From contig JACPHJ010000025.1 in NCBI GenBank assembly GCA_016188675.1, forward strand, positions 1 to 35,142: a stretch of DNA of 35,142 nucleotides, written 5' to 3'. Positions 14,587 to 22,293 of the stretch are shown piece after piece. Each line of letters opens with the position of its first letter. Within the stretch, counting starts at the first letter, position 1. A program made the translations under genes and the position numbers. The DNA is from Planctomycetota bacterium (lineage in GTDB: Bacteria > Planctomycetota > Brocadiia > Brocadiales > Brocadiaceae). The notes under the pieces are model-generated. The model made no database searches. It was not told the DNA's origin and worked only from the letters and a program-made list of their open reading frames with translations.

Positions 14587-16182
14587 ATGATAAAAGCGTT
14601 TAAAAGAGTTTTGGTTAGTATAGGGCTGATCGTAGTAACGACATGTGTCTTTGTAGGGCGTTCGGAAGTGCCTGCCCAGGCATCGCACTTGTTCAGAACT
14701 TACAAGCATGAGGTACCGCAAAAGTTGTCTGAAACACCTGATGCCGTTGCTGAAGGGAAAAAGGTTTACGAAAAAAGGTGTTGGTATTGTCATGGAATCG
14801 AAGGCGGCGGTGATGGTCCTGCATCGAAAACGATGTTTCCGAAACCCAGGAATTTTACGAGAAATGAGTATAAAGTTCGTTCTACAACATTTGGTTCTGT
14901 TCCTACCGACGAAGACCTGTTTAGAATTATTACCAGCGGGATTGAAGGGACGGCTATGCCTTTCTGGAGTACGATTACTGAAACTGAACGCTGGCAGGTA
15001 ATTTACTATGTTAAGACCTTTAATGAACAGTTTAAGAAAGACTCTGCACCAAAGGTAGTATCCGTAGGGGCAGTCGCCTCGACTCCGGACAGCATAAAAA
15101 GAGGACAAGAGCTATTTAAAGAGACGAAGTGTTTTGAATGTCATGGCGAAGATGGAAGGGGGAACGGTCCATTGACGGTAGCTTTGCAAACTGAATGGAA
15201 TATGCCTTACAGGGCAAGGGATCTATCCAAGGCGTGGAATTTTAAAGGTGGTAATACGGTCGAAGATATTTATCGTACAATTTCTACCGGATTTAATGAG
15301 ACGCCTATGGGCTCTTATCTAGAAAAACTTTCTGACGAAGACCGCTGGCATGTGGCTCATTTTGTAAAGAGTTTGTCGAAAGATATGGCATCTGATGTAG
15401 TTGTAAAGGTGAAGCTAGTTGAAAGTGATCAATTACCCTCGGAACCCTCGGATGAGATCTGGGGTACGGTCGCACCAGTAGAGCTTCCGTTGGGTGGTCA
15501 AATCCTTACAAGTCCCAGACTTTGGACGCCTGCAATTGACGCAGTTATGGTCAGGGCTGTGTACAACAAGGACGAAATCGCCTTTTTGGTTGAGTGGGAT
15601 GATTCAACTAACAAACAAGAGGAAATTTTCCGGGACTCCATGTCACTCCAATTTCCAACAAAAATTCCGGAATCGTTAAAGAAGCCGTATTTTGCAATGG
15701 GCGATTCCAGCGGAGCAGTAAATCTGTGGAGCTGGAAGGCATACTGGGGTGAAGGATTTGGCTTGGCTGCCGAAGCGCCTGAAACGGAGTCCGGTACAGT
15801 GATCGAGTTGAATGCAAAAGGATTTAAAAGCGTTGCACCGCAGCCACCTGAAAGCCAGAATGTGATTGGTAAGGGGATTTATCAAAACGGAAGATGGAAG
15901 GTAGTTATGAAGAGGCCTTTGAAGACTGATGACGCAAAGGGAGATATTCAATTTGAAATTGGAAAGCTCATTCCTGTTGCTTTTGCAGTCTGGGATGGTT
16001 CAAATAACGATGTGGCTGGTCAAAAATCAGTGTCATCGTGGTATTACATTTCGCTTGAAAAACCGGTACCTAAAACGGTATTTGTCTATGTGTTGATAGC
16101 AATTGTTATGGGTGCAAGTATAGAGATGTGGTTTGTTGCAAGATTGCGCAGGTTTCCACCGAAATTAGAAGAAGGACAGTAA
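14587..16182 (+). CDS. Dihaem cytochrome c fused to NxrC-like haem b domain, C-terminal anchor
   Basis: This composite protein of 531 residues has a signal peptide (1-31) and two cytochrome c domains with CWYCH (65-69, likely axial M124) and CFECH (182-186, likely M241). Residues about 270-490 form a domain of the DMSO-reductase-type gamma/ethylbenzene dehydrogenase gamma family. In that family haem b is held by Met and Lys. The matching residues here are M371 in FAMGDSSGAVNLWSWK and K480 in GQKSVSSW, the same motifs as in NxrC (M156 and K307). A membrane helix near 497-518 anchors the C-terminus. Three haems in one chain could pass electrons from NXR's haem b subunit to the membrane. It precedes the tetrahaem gene by 29 bp. 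Confidence 0.9.
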   Translation: MIKAFKRVLVSIGLIVVTTCVFVGRSEVPAQASHLFRTYKHEVPQKLSETPDAVAEGKKVYEKRCWYCHGIEGGGDGPASKTMFPKPRNFTRNEYKVRSTTFGSVPTDEDLFRIITSGIEGTAMPFWSTITETERWQVIYYVKTFNEQFKKDSAPKVVSVGAVASTPDSIKRGQELFKETKCFECHGEDGRGNGPLTVALQTEWNMPYRARDLSKAWNFKGGNTVEDIYRTISTGFNETPMGSYLEKLSDEDRWHVAHFVKSLSKDMASDVVVKVKLVESDQLPSEPSDEIWGTVAPVELPLGGQILTSPRLWTPAIDAVMVRAVYNKDEIAFLVEWDDSTNKQEEIFRDSMSLQFPTKIPESLKKPYFAMGDSSGAVNLWSWKAYWGEGFGLAAEAPETESGTVIELNAKGFKSVAPQPPESQNVIGKGIYQNGRWKVVMKRPLKTDDAKGDIQFEIGKLIPVAFAVWDGSNNDVAGQKSVSSWYYISLEKPVPKTVFVYVLIAIVMGASIEMWFVARLRRFPPKLEEGQ

Positions 16183-16211
16183 AAGAACAACATCTTGTTA
16201 AGGAGTTTTTA

Positions 16212-17705
16212 ATGAGGTTAAGGTCATTGGTTAGTTTGCAAAAAGTTTGGTTATTCATAGCTCTAGCAGTCTTACCATGGGCAATTTTTACGAATGTTTC
16301 CTTTGGACAGGAAAGAAAAATTGATTCCATGTTTTTAGATTTAGATAAAAAATATAGGATGCCGGGAGAATGGACTACGCTTCCGTTTGAGCTGGAAGAT
16401 CCTTATAAAAGGGTTAAAAATGGTCCGCCGTTGGCGAATATTATCAATAAGGCTAATGTGGAGTGGATTTCGAGATGGATTGCCAATCCCAAAAAAGTTG
16501 TTCCGAATGCCAAGATGCCAAATCTCGGATTGGATTTTGAAGAGATTAAGGCAGTGATAGTTTATTTGAGCAGCCTTAAGGAAAAGGAGTTGCCACAGAT
16601 TACCTGGGATGCCTTTCTGTTGAAAAAAGAAGATGAACTTTCTGATGATGAATATGACAAGGTGGAGAAGGTGTTTAATAACGGGAAGGGAGTCTGGGGG
16701 CGTGCGCGTTGTACAATCTGCCATCCGATAAAAGGCGCTGGTGGAAACGTGGGTGTTGGCCCCGATCTCGGTGAAATTACCACAAAGATTAACAGGAATT
16801 GGTTGTACGACTGGCTTGGCAATACAAAGAGCCATTTTCCGGATACAATGATGGCGCAATTCAGGTTTAATGATGCCGATTTGAGAGGCATTATTGAATT
16901 TGTAATGCGTGATACTCAGTTTATCCCTGAAGAAAAAGAAGAGGAAGAGGGTGAGGCGAAAGAAGCAAAACCTGCTGAACCAGAAGTTCAGATTTTAACA
17001 GAAAAAGAATTTAGCAGCATAAGAAAAGAGACCGCTCTTATTGAAAAAGGTAAGGATATTGTCGAGAGAGCAAGGTGTTTTGTCTGTCACGATATTAAAG
17101 GTATCTCCGAACTCATGCCTGTGGTAGAGAAGAAGCGTGACGGGTTGGCAGGTTTTGAGAAGCTTTTGTACGAAATACGCTGCTTGAGCTGTCATAGGAT
17201 ACAAAATAAAGGCGGTACCTATGCGCCGAATTTAACAATTGCCGGCACTAAGATTCATATGGGCTGGGAGAAGGATTTTTTGATGGCGCCTGATATTATT
17301 AGACCGCTCAGCCAGCAAATGCCCAAGTTCAACCTGACAGAAGATGATTCAAAAGCTGCTATTGAATTTATAGAAAAGAACCTTCATACCAAAGAGCCTC
17401 TCCCAAATCCTTTTGAAGGTGGGGCGCCTTCCGTGGAGGTAGTTGCAGCCGGAGAGAAGCTTTTTTACGAAAAGGGTTGTAATACCTGTCATGCAGAAGG
17501 AACAAAGGGTGGTGGCGTTGTTGGTCCTAACCTTCAAACGGTAGGAGATCGACTGCAGCCCGCATACATTCTTTATCATTTAAAAAATCCACAGCAGGCA
17601 AACCCTCAGGCTGTAGAACCAACCTTTGGCCTTTCTGACGATGAGTTAAAGTCGCTGGTGGGTTTCCTGGCAGACCATGTGCAGAAGAAAGAGGGAAAAG
17701 AATAA
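16212..17705 (+). CDS. Tetrahaem cytochrome c with a haem-less cytochrome-like N-domain
   Basis: This protein of 497 residues has an N-terminal signal or anchor (9-31) and four c-haem motifs: CTICH (167-171), CFVCH (289-293), CLSCH (324-328) and CNTCH (423-427). Residues 70-125 look like the second half of a cytochrome c domain, with WISRWIANPKKVVPNAKMP (axial-like M102) and a closing helix EIKAVIVYLSSL, but without any CxxCH before it. An acidic Glu/Lys linker (237-258) splits the molecule. The frame extends back to 16128, overlapping the preceding gene, but ATG 16212 after AAGGAG is the sensible start and gives a normal signal sequence. Its stop codon overlaps the next start (TAATG), so the two are translationally coupled. 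Confidence 0.9.
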   Translation: MRLRSLVSLQKVWLFIALAVLPWAIFTNVSFGQERKIDSMFLDLDKKYRMPGEWTTLPFELEDPYKRVKNGPPLANIINKANVEWISRWIANPKKVVPNAKMPNLGLDFEEIKAVIVYLSSLKEKELPQITWDAFLLKKEDELSDDEYDKVEKVFNNGKGVWGRARCTICHPIKGAGGNVGVGPDLGEITTKINRNWLYDWLGNTKSHFPDTMMAQFRFNDADLRGIIEFVMRDTQFIPEEKEEEEGEAKEAKPAEPEVQILTEKEFSSIRKETALIEKGKDIVERARCFVCHDIKGISELMPVVEKKRDGLAGFEKLLYEIRCLSCHRIQNKGGTYAPNLTIAGTKIHMGWEKDFLMAPDIIRPLSQQMPKFNLTEDDSKAAIEFIEKNLHTKEPLPNPFEGGAPSVEVVAAGEKLFYEKGCNTCHAEGTKGGGVVGPNLQTVGDRLQPAYILYHLKNPQQANPQAVEPTFGLSDDELKSLVGFLADHVQKKEGKE

Positions 17706-18277
17706 TGGGTTATTTTTCGACAGGCAAAAAAATTGTAATTATAGGCTCGCTTGTTTTGTTAGGAGTTTTAAATAGTATTGCTGCCGCTGAAGACCTTGGT
17801 TTTTCACCGCGCGCCCAGGCTTTTTTATTATCTCCCAAAAAGACGTTCGAATATTATTGTTCACCATGTCACGGGCAGAAAGGTAAAGGAGATGGTACGT
17901 TCTTTACGATAGATTTGAAGCCAAAACCAAGAAATTTCCTTGATGTTGAATATATGAAGAAAAGGACTGATGAACAGTTGACAAAATCCATTACAGATGG
18001 ATCTAAGTCGGTTGATAAATCAAATCTTTGTCCTCCATGGGGGAAAACACTAACAGAAAAAAGGATCAAAGAACTCGTCGTTTATATTCGTAATCTTTCT
18101 TTACAGGAAGCTGAAAAGACTGTAGTTGCAGCCAAAGAGTCTGTTGTTGAAGTTAAAAAACCCAGCGTATTTAAATCATCAGCACGTTGGTTGTTTCTTA
18201 TTGTAATTACCCTTGCTTTGGCAATTGGTGCTATTGGTGAGTGGAAGAAACTCAAAAAAGAGTCCTTACCGCGGTAG
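17705..18277 (+). CDS. Monohaem cytochrome c with C-terminal membrane helix
   Basis: This protein of 190 residues has a signal peptide (8-28), a cytochrome c domain with CSPCH (52-56) and a C-terminal membrane helix (about 162-178) ending in basic residues. The position that normally carries the axial Met before PPWG is C109 here (NLCPPWGKTL), while the rest of the fold (GKGDGTFF, PKPRNFLD, IKELVVYIRNL) is conserved. The haem may therefore have His/Cys ligation, or another residue such as M84 may serve. The ATG overlaps the stop of the tetrahaem gene by one base. It closes the run of cytochrome genes. Confidence 0.88.
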   Translation: MGYFSTGKKIVIIGSLVLLGVLNSIAAAEDLGFSPRAQAFLLSPKKTFEYYCSPCHGQKGKGDGTFFTIDLKPKPRNFLDVEYMKKRTDEQLTKSITDGSKSVDKSNLCPPWGKTLTEKRIKELVVYIRNLSLQEAEKTVVAAKESVVEVKKPSVFKSSARWLFLIVITLALAIGAIGEWKKLKKESLPR

Positions 18278-18302
18278 AGTGTAACTAACACAAAATATCT
18301 TT

Positions 18303-19640
18303 ATGTACAAAAAGATACTCATTGCAATTGACAATTCACGCCATTCCAATCACTGCATTGATTTAGGAATCGAACTCTCAAAAAAATTTAATTCCCAACT
18401 GGTGGGATGCCATGTCTATGACGCCTCGTTGCATCAAAGGCGGTTTCGTGACATGGAAAAAGGTTTGCCTCCGCAATACCAGGACAAAGCCGAACTTCAA
18501 AAGCAGCGAGACCTTCACGCTACCTTAATTAATCAGGGACTCAAATTAATTTCCGAGTCATATCTGGACGTGTTTAACAAAAAGTGTAATGAAGCTGCCG
18601 TTCCGCATAAAGGTCTTTTGCTGGAAGGAAAGAATTATTACGAAATAATTAAGGAACTGCAGATAAATCATTACGACCTGTTGATTATTGGCGCTCAAGG
18701 ACTGGCAGCCGTGAATGATAGCACTCTTGGAAGCGTTTGTGAACGGGTTGTCAGGCGGATTAACACGGATGTCCTTGTAGTAAAAAATGGCAGTTTTGAG
18801 GGGAAAGCCGTTGTTTCAGTTGATGGAAGCGCACAGTCTGTCGCAGGTGTGAAGTCTGCTCTGTCGTTTGCTAAGCTGTTCGATCTGAAACTTGATTCTG
18901 TTTCTGTATTCGATCCGCATTATCATCGGGTTGCATTTGAGAGTATTGCAAAGGTGCTTTCGAAAGAGGCAGGGCAAATTTTCAGGTTTAAGGAACAAGA
19001 GACACTCCACGAGGAGATCATTGACAAGGGGCTGGCTAAGATATATCAGGGACACCTGGATCAGGCTAATCACATGGCAAAAGATGCTGGCGTGGTGATT
19101 AATTCTGTCTTAATGGATGGGAAGCCTTATGATCAAATACTCAAGTTTGTTTCCAGAGAGCAGCCGTCCTTATTGATTATTGGACGTACAGGAGTTCATA
19201 ACACAAATGGGCTGGATATTGGCAGTACGACGGAAAATCTGCTGAGGTTATCACCGTGCAATGTATTGCTTACGGGGGGGAATATAGAGGCTGAGCTTAA
19301 TACGACTACCGCTAGTTCGGAATTTCAAAGATCTTCAATGAGTAAAAAAGATTCTGCATTTAATAGTTACAGTCATTTGCATGATGAAAATGGAATCGAA
19401 GGGTTTGTCGGGAGTGTTCAGGATGTTCACGAAAAACCTCCCATAAATGTACATAATCCTGTAGTCTGGACGCAAGAAGCCCAAATACAAACAGAACGCA
19501 TTCCTTCATTTATTAGAAGCATGATTAGGATAAAAATAGAGAAGTATGCCCAAGAGAACGGTTATAAAGAGATAACGACCAAGATTGTTGATGAGGCAAA
19601 AAGCAGGCTCATGAACGATACCTCCTTCCACAAAATTTGA
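18303..19640 (+). CDS. Tandem universal stress protein fused to PCP_red domain
   Basis: This soluble cytoplasmic protein of 445 residues has two UspA domains (1-162 and 166-325). Both keep the ATP-binding signature G-x2-G-x9-G-S: G130, G133, G143, S144 in the first and G294, G297, G307, S308 in the second. A variable linker (330-384) leads to a small C-terminal domain (385-436). Its pattern, W-x2-EA...RIPxFxRxMxxxxIExYAxExGxxxIT, matches the PCP_red domain first noted in protochlorophyllide reductase subunits. It probably senses nucleotide or energy state. It lies between the cytochrome genes and nxrC, and the nxrC promoter overlaps its stop codon. How it acts on NXR is unknown. Confidence 0.88.
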   Translation: MYKKILIAIDNSRHSNHCIDLGIELSKKFNSQLVGCHVYDASLHQRRFRDMEKGLPPQYQDKAELQKQRDLHATLINQGLKLISESYLDVFNKKCNEAAVPHKGLLLEGKNYYEIIKELQINHYDLLIIGAQGLAAVNDSTLGSVCERVVRRINTDVLVVKNGSFEGKAVVSVDGSAQSVAGVKSALSFAKLFDLKLDSVSVFDPHYHRVAFESIAKVLSKEAGQIFRFKEQETLHEEIIDKGLAKIYQGHLDQANHMAKDAGVVINSVLMDGKPYDQILKFVSREQPSLLIIGRTGVHNTNGLDIGSTTENLLRLSPCNVLLTGGNIEAELNTTTASSEFQRSSMSKKDSAFNSYSHLHDENGIEGFVGSVQDVHEKPPINVHNPVVWTQEAQIQTERIPSFIRSMIRIKIEKYAQENGYKEITTKIVDEAKSRLMNDTSFHKI

Positions 19641-19665
19641 CAAATCGCGCTTTACCTAATATAAT
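19637..19665 (+). promoter_or_regulatory. Perfect-consensus sigma70 promoter of the nxr operon
   Basis: TTGACA (19637-19642) and TATAAT (19660-19665) are exact consensus hexamers separated by the ideal 17 bp. The -35 box overlaps the TGA stop codon of the usp gene (19638-19640). Transcription would begin near 19672, leaving a leader of about 380 nt before nxrC. The next coding gene downstream is nxrC. Confidence 0.82.
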
Positions 19666-20053
19666 TTTGTCGTTAGATTTGTTGGATTCTAATTATAGCA
19701 TTGTGATTTGAATTCTTTTCTAGTAAATTTGGTAATGTCGGTTACTGCTGATGTTATTTTTTAGAGACCTCAATGGTTTTAATGCTGTTTCCGAGTTGCA
19801 CGGTGTATTTCAATAAAGAAATGTCTTGTTAGATTCCACGATAAAGTTCAGTATCTCTTAATTTTCATAGTATAGTGAAAATAAACAACTAAGGTATATG
19901 TTTTATTTATTAAATGATATTTTGTAATGAGGAACGAAATTTGCCTTTTGTGTCATATGTGAGTTATTGTTGTTCAAAATTTGAGATGAATAATTCTTGG
20001 AAATTTAATTGACTTTATTAGCAGAGCAGGAGTTTTTTAAAGGAGGGGAGTAT
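19641..20053. other. AT-rich leader region upstream of nxrC
   Basis: This 413-bp stretch has no credible gene. It starts with the consensus promoter and ends with a strong Shine-Dalgarno sequence (AAAGGAGGGG, 20038-20047) for nxrC. A second, weaker promoter-like pair, TTGCCT (19941-19946) and TATTGT (19965-19970) with an 18-bp spacer, lies closer to the gene. I see no strong hairpin or terminator in the leader. Confidence 0.6.
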
Positions 20054-21028
20054 ATGAATAAAGGGTTTCCGTTGTTTAAAGTATTTGGTTTACCCCTACT
20101 TGGGGCAGTTTTTCTTAGTGCAACGCTGTTTGCGGCTGAGGAAGCGCCGCCGGGGGTCAAAGGCGTGGATGAAGAAGAATTTATCCCCGCAAAAGAGGTA
20201 TTGACTGTGAAATATGTACCGGTGGAGAAGCCTTACCACATGGATGCAGAATCGTTAAAAGGCGCTTTTAAAGATGCAAATCCGGTGAAAATTAAATTAC
20301 AAAAGCAGGACAAGGCATTTCCCAATGGCGGGGGATCTGTTCCTGGCGCAGAAGTAAAGGCGATACATGATGGTGTTACGATTTATTTTCAGATTAACTG
20401 GAGTGATCCGACAAGGAATGCAAGGTCAATTGCAGTTCAGGAATTCAGGGATGCTGTGGCTTTGATGTTTCCCTTAGGAGCAGTGGAGATTACACCGGCA
20501 GAACATTTTAGTCCAAGGATGGGAGATAGGGAAAAACCAACAAACCTGTGGCATTGGAAAGCAGATTGGGAAGCAGATTTGCTTGTTAAAGGCGAATTAG
20601 AAGACGTAGAGGTGCAATATCCTAATATGCACGATGATTTTAATTTCAACCCTTACAGTGCATACTACCACAGAGAATTGATAACAAGTGTGGAGGTGTT
20701 GTCGGGCGGTAGAGCAGCCAACAACTTACTTTCCCAGCCAGGGCGTGGCAGGTCGGTGGAAGATTTGAATGCGGAAGGCTTTGGTACGCTTACTACGCAA
20801 GACCATCAGGATGTAAATGGATGCAGCCATTATGAGGATGGTGTATGGACGGTAATTATGTATAGGTCATTAATTACACAGGATCCACATGACGTACAGT
20901 TTGTACCGGGCGGGAAAGCATTTTTCAATATGGCAGTGTGGAATGGTGGGGAACAGGATAGGAATGGTCAAAAGAACATATCTACTCAATGGCATCCTGC
21001 AGTGCTGGAAACGGTTGCCTGGCAATAG
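20054..21028 (+). CDS. nxrC: Nitrite oxidoreductase subunit C (haem b subunit)
   Basis: NxrC belongs to the gamma subunits of type II DMSO-reductase-family enzymes (relatives of EbdC, SerC, DdhC), which carry one haem b and pass electrons out of the FeS chain. It has 324 residues with a Sec signal peptide (cleavage near LFAA-EEA) and no membrane helix. Likely haem ligands by family comparison are M156 in SPRMGDREKPTNLWHWK and K307 in DRNGQKNIST. Sec export while NxrAB uses Tat places the enzyme on the P side, in anammox bacteria the anammoxosome lumen. The start is ATG 20054 after AAAGGAGGGG; an in-frame TTG at 20009 is not credible. nxrB follows after 40 bp. The C-domain of the cytochrome encoded at 14587 is a paralogue. 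Confidence 0.93.
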   Translation: MNKGFPLFKVFGLPLLGAVFLSATLFAAEEAPPGVKGVDEEEFIPAKEVLTVKYVPVEKPYHMDAESLKGAFKDANPVKIKLQKQDKAFPNGGGSVPGAEVKAIHDGVTIYFQINWSDPTRNARSIAVQEFRDAVALMFPLGAVEITPAEHFSPRMGDREKPTNLWHWKADWEADLLVKGELEDVEVQYPNMHDDFNFNPYSAYYHRELITSVEVLSGGRAANNLLSQPGRGRSVEDLNAEGFGTLTTQDHQDVNGCSHYEDGVWTVIMYRSLITQDPHDVQFVPGGKAFFNMAVWNGGEQDRNGQKNISTQWHPAVLETVAWQ

Positions 21029-21068
21029 TAGATTCTTTAAAGATAATGGAATTTAGGAGGATTAAAAA

Positions 21069-22280
21069 ATGACATTAGTACACAACTGGCATTTAGGGAG
21101 ACGCATGGAGTATCCCTATTTTGAATCCAGACCTAAGCGACAATTTGCGGCTATATTTAACACCAACAGATGTATTGCCTGTCAGACTTGTACCATGGCC
21201 TGTAAGAGTGCATGGACATATAATAAGGGACAGGAGCATATGTGGTGGAACAATGTGGAGACCAAACCTTATGGTGGGTATCCGCAGTCCTGGGATGTTA
21301 AAACGTTGAAATTAATTGATAATGGTGAGAATACCTGGTATACGGATGAAAAGGACGAAAAGCTTTCTCCGTATGGAGTCTATGAGGGGGATACGATATT
21401 TGAGGCGGCTTCGAAGAAGAACCTCAATCAATGGGCTGTTGGTTATATTCCTGAAGATAAGGAATGGAGATCCCCAAATTTTGGAGAAGATGTTGCGAAG
21501 AGTAATAAGCCGGATGAACACTCATCACTGCCTGAGCATAGCCGGTGGTTTTTTTATATCCAGAGACTTTGCAATCATTGCACCTACCCTGGTTGCTTGG
21601 CGGCCTGTCCGAGAAAAGCTATTTATAAAAGAAAAGAAGATGGAATTGTTCTTATTGATCAGAAAAGGTGCAGAGGTTACAGGAAGTGCGTAGAGCAATG
21701 CCCATACAAGAAGCCAATGTTCAGAGGCTTAACGAGGGTAAGCGAAAAATGCATTGCCTGTTATCCCAGAATTGAAGGAAAAGATCCTCTGACAAAGGGT
21801 CGTCCGATGGAAACTAGGTGTATGGCGGCCTGTGTTGGTCAAATTCGTTTGCAGGGATTTTTGGATGATAATCCAAAGAATCCGGTTACCTGGTTGATCA
21901 AGCATGATAGGTTGGCATTGCCGCTTTATCCGCAGTTTGGGACAGAGCCAAATATTTATTACATTCCTCCGAGATGGGCTCCAAGGTCCTATTTAAGGCA
22001 GATGTTCGGTCCTGGCGTTGATGAAGCAATTGATAAATTTATGGTGCCTTCCCGTGAAAGACTTGCAGTTATGTCGCTGTTCAGGATGACCCAATCTATT
22101 ATATTTGAATACAAGATCGAAGAAGGTCCAAAGGTTTTCGAGACGACAATTCACGGCAAGAAGTTTGAACTTTATAATGATACTGTTATTGGATACGGTG
22201 AGGATGGACAGGAAATTGTAAGGACTACTATAGAAGAGCCTGTCTATATCAGGGATCCGAAGCATTACAATTCAATTTAG
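21069..22280 (+). CDS. nxrB: Nitrite oxidoreductase subunit B (iron-sulfur subunit)
   Basis: NxrB, 403 residues, relays electrons from the molybdenum subunit to NxrC through four clusters. The ligand groups are C35-C38-C41-C45; C168-C171-C176-C180; C201-x5-C207-x3-C211; and C228-C231...C251-C255. The third group has Tyr (Y204) where NarH has Trp at the missing-Cys place, consistent with one [3Fe-4S] and three [4Fe-4S] clusters. There is no signal peptide, so it should be exported folded with NxrA through the Tat system. The N-terminal region around residues 1-60 and the WWNNVETKPYGGYP segment are typical of periplasmic-type NxrB. AGGAGG precedes the ATG. The chaperone gene follows after 13 bp. 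Confidence 0.95.
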   Translation: MTLVHNWHLGRRMEYPYFESRPKRQFAAIFNTNRCIACQTCTMACKSAWTYNKGQEHMWWNNVETKPYGGYPQSWDVKTLKLIDNGENTWYTDEKDEKLSPYGVYEGDTIFEAASKKNLNQWAVGYIPEDKEWRSPNFGEDVAKSNKPDEHSSLPEHSRWFFYIQRLCNHCTYPGCLAACPRKAIYKRKEDGIVLIDQKRCRGYRKCVEQCPYKKPMFRGLTRVSEKCIACYPRIEGKDPLTKGRPMETRCMAACVGQIRLQGFLDDNPKNPVTWLIKHDRLALPLYPQFGTEPNIYYIPPRWAPRSYLRQMFGPGVDEAIDKFMVPSRERLAVMSLFRMTQSIIFEYKIEEGPKVFETTIHGKKFELYNDTVIGYGEDGQEIVRTTIEEPVYIRDPKHYNSI

Positions 22281-22293
22281 AATTGAGGATTTT

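Noticed and set aside
16128-16211. Upstream extension of the tetrahaem cytochrome gene to a start at 16128
   Set aside because: It would overlap the preceding gene by 55 bp and put a non-signal sequence before the signal peptide; ATG 16212 has an AAGGAG site.
20009-20053. TTG start of nxrC at 20009, and TTG starts at 4304, 5169 and 24073 for other genes
   Set aside because: Downstream ATGs have better-placed ribosome-binding sites (clear for nxrC, nxrA and the multicopper oxidase) and give normal signal peptides or N-termini.
19672-20053. Riboswitch or attenuator in the nxrC leader
   Set aside because: I could find no strong stem, terminator or known aptamer pattern by eye; only the leader length is notable.
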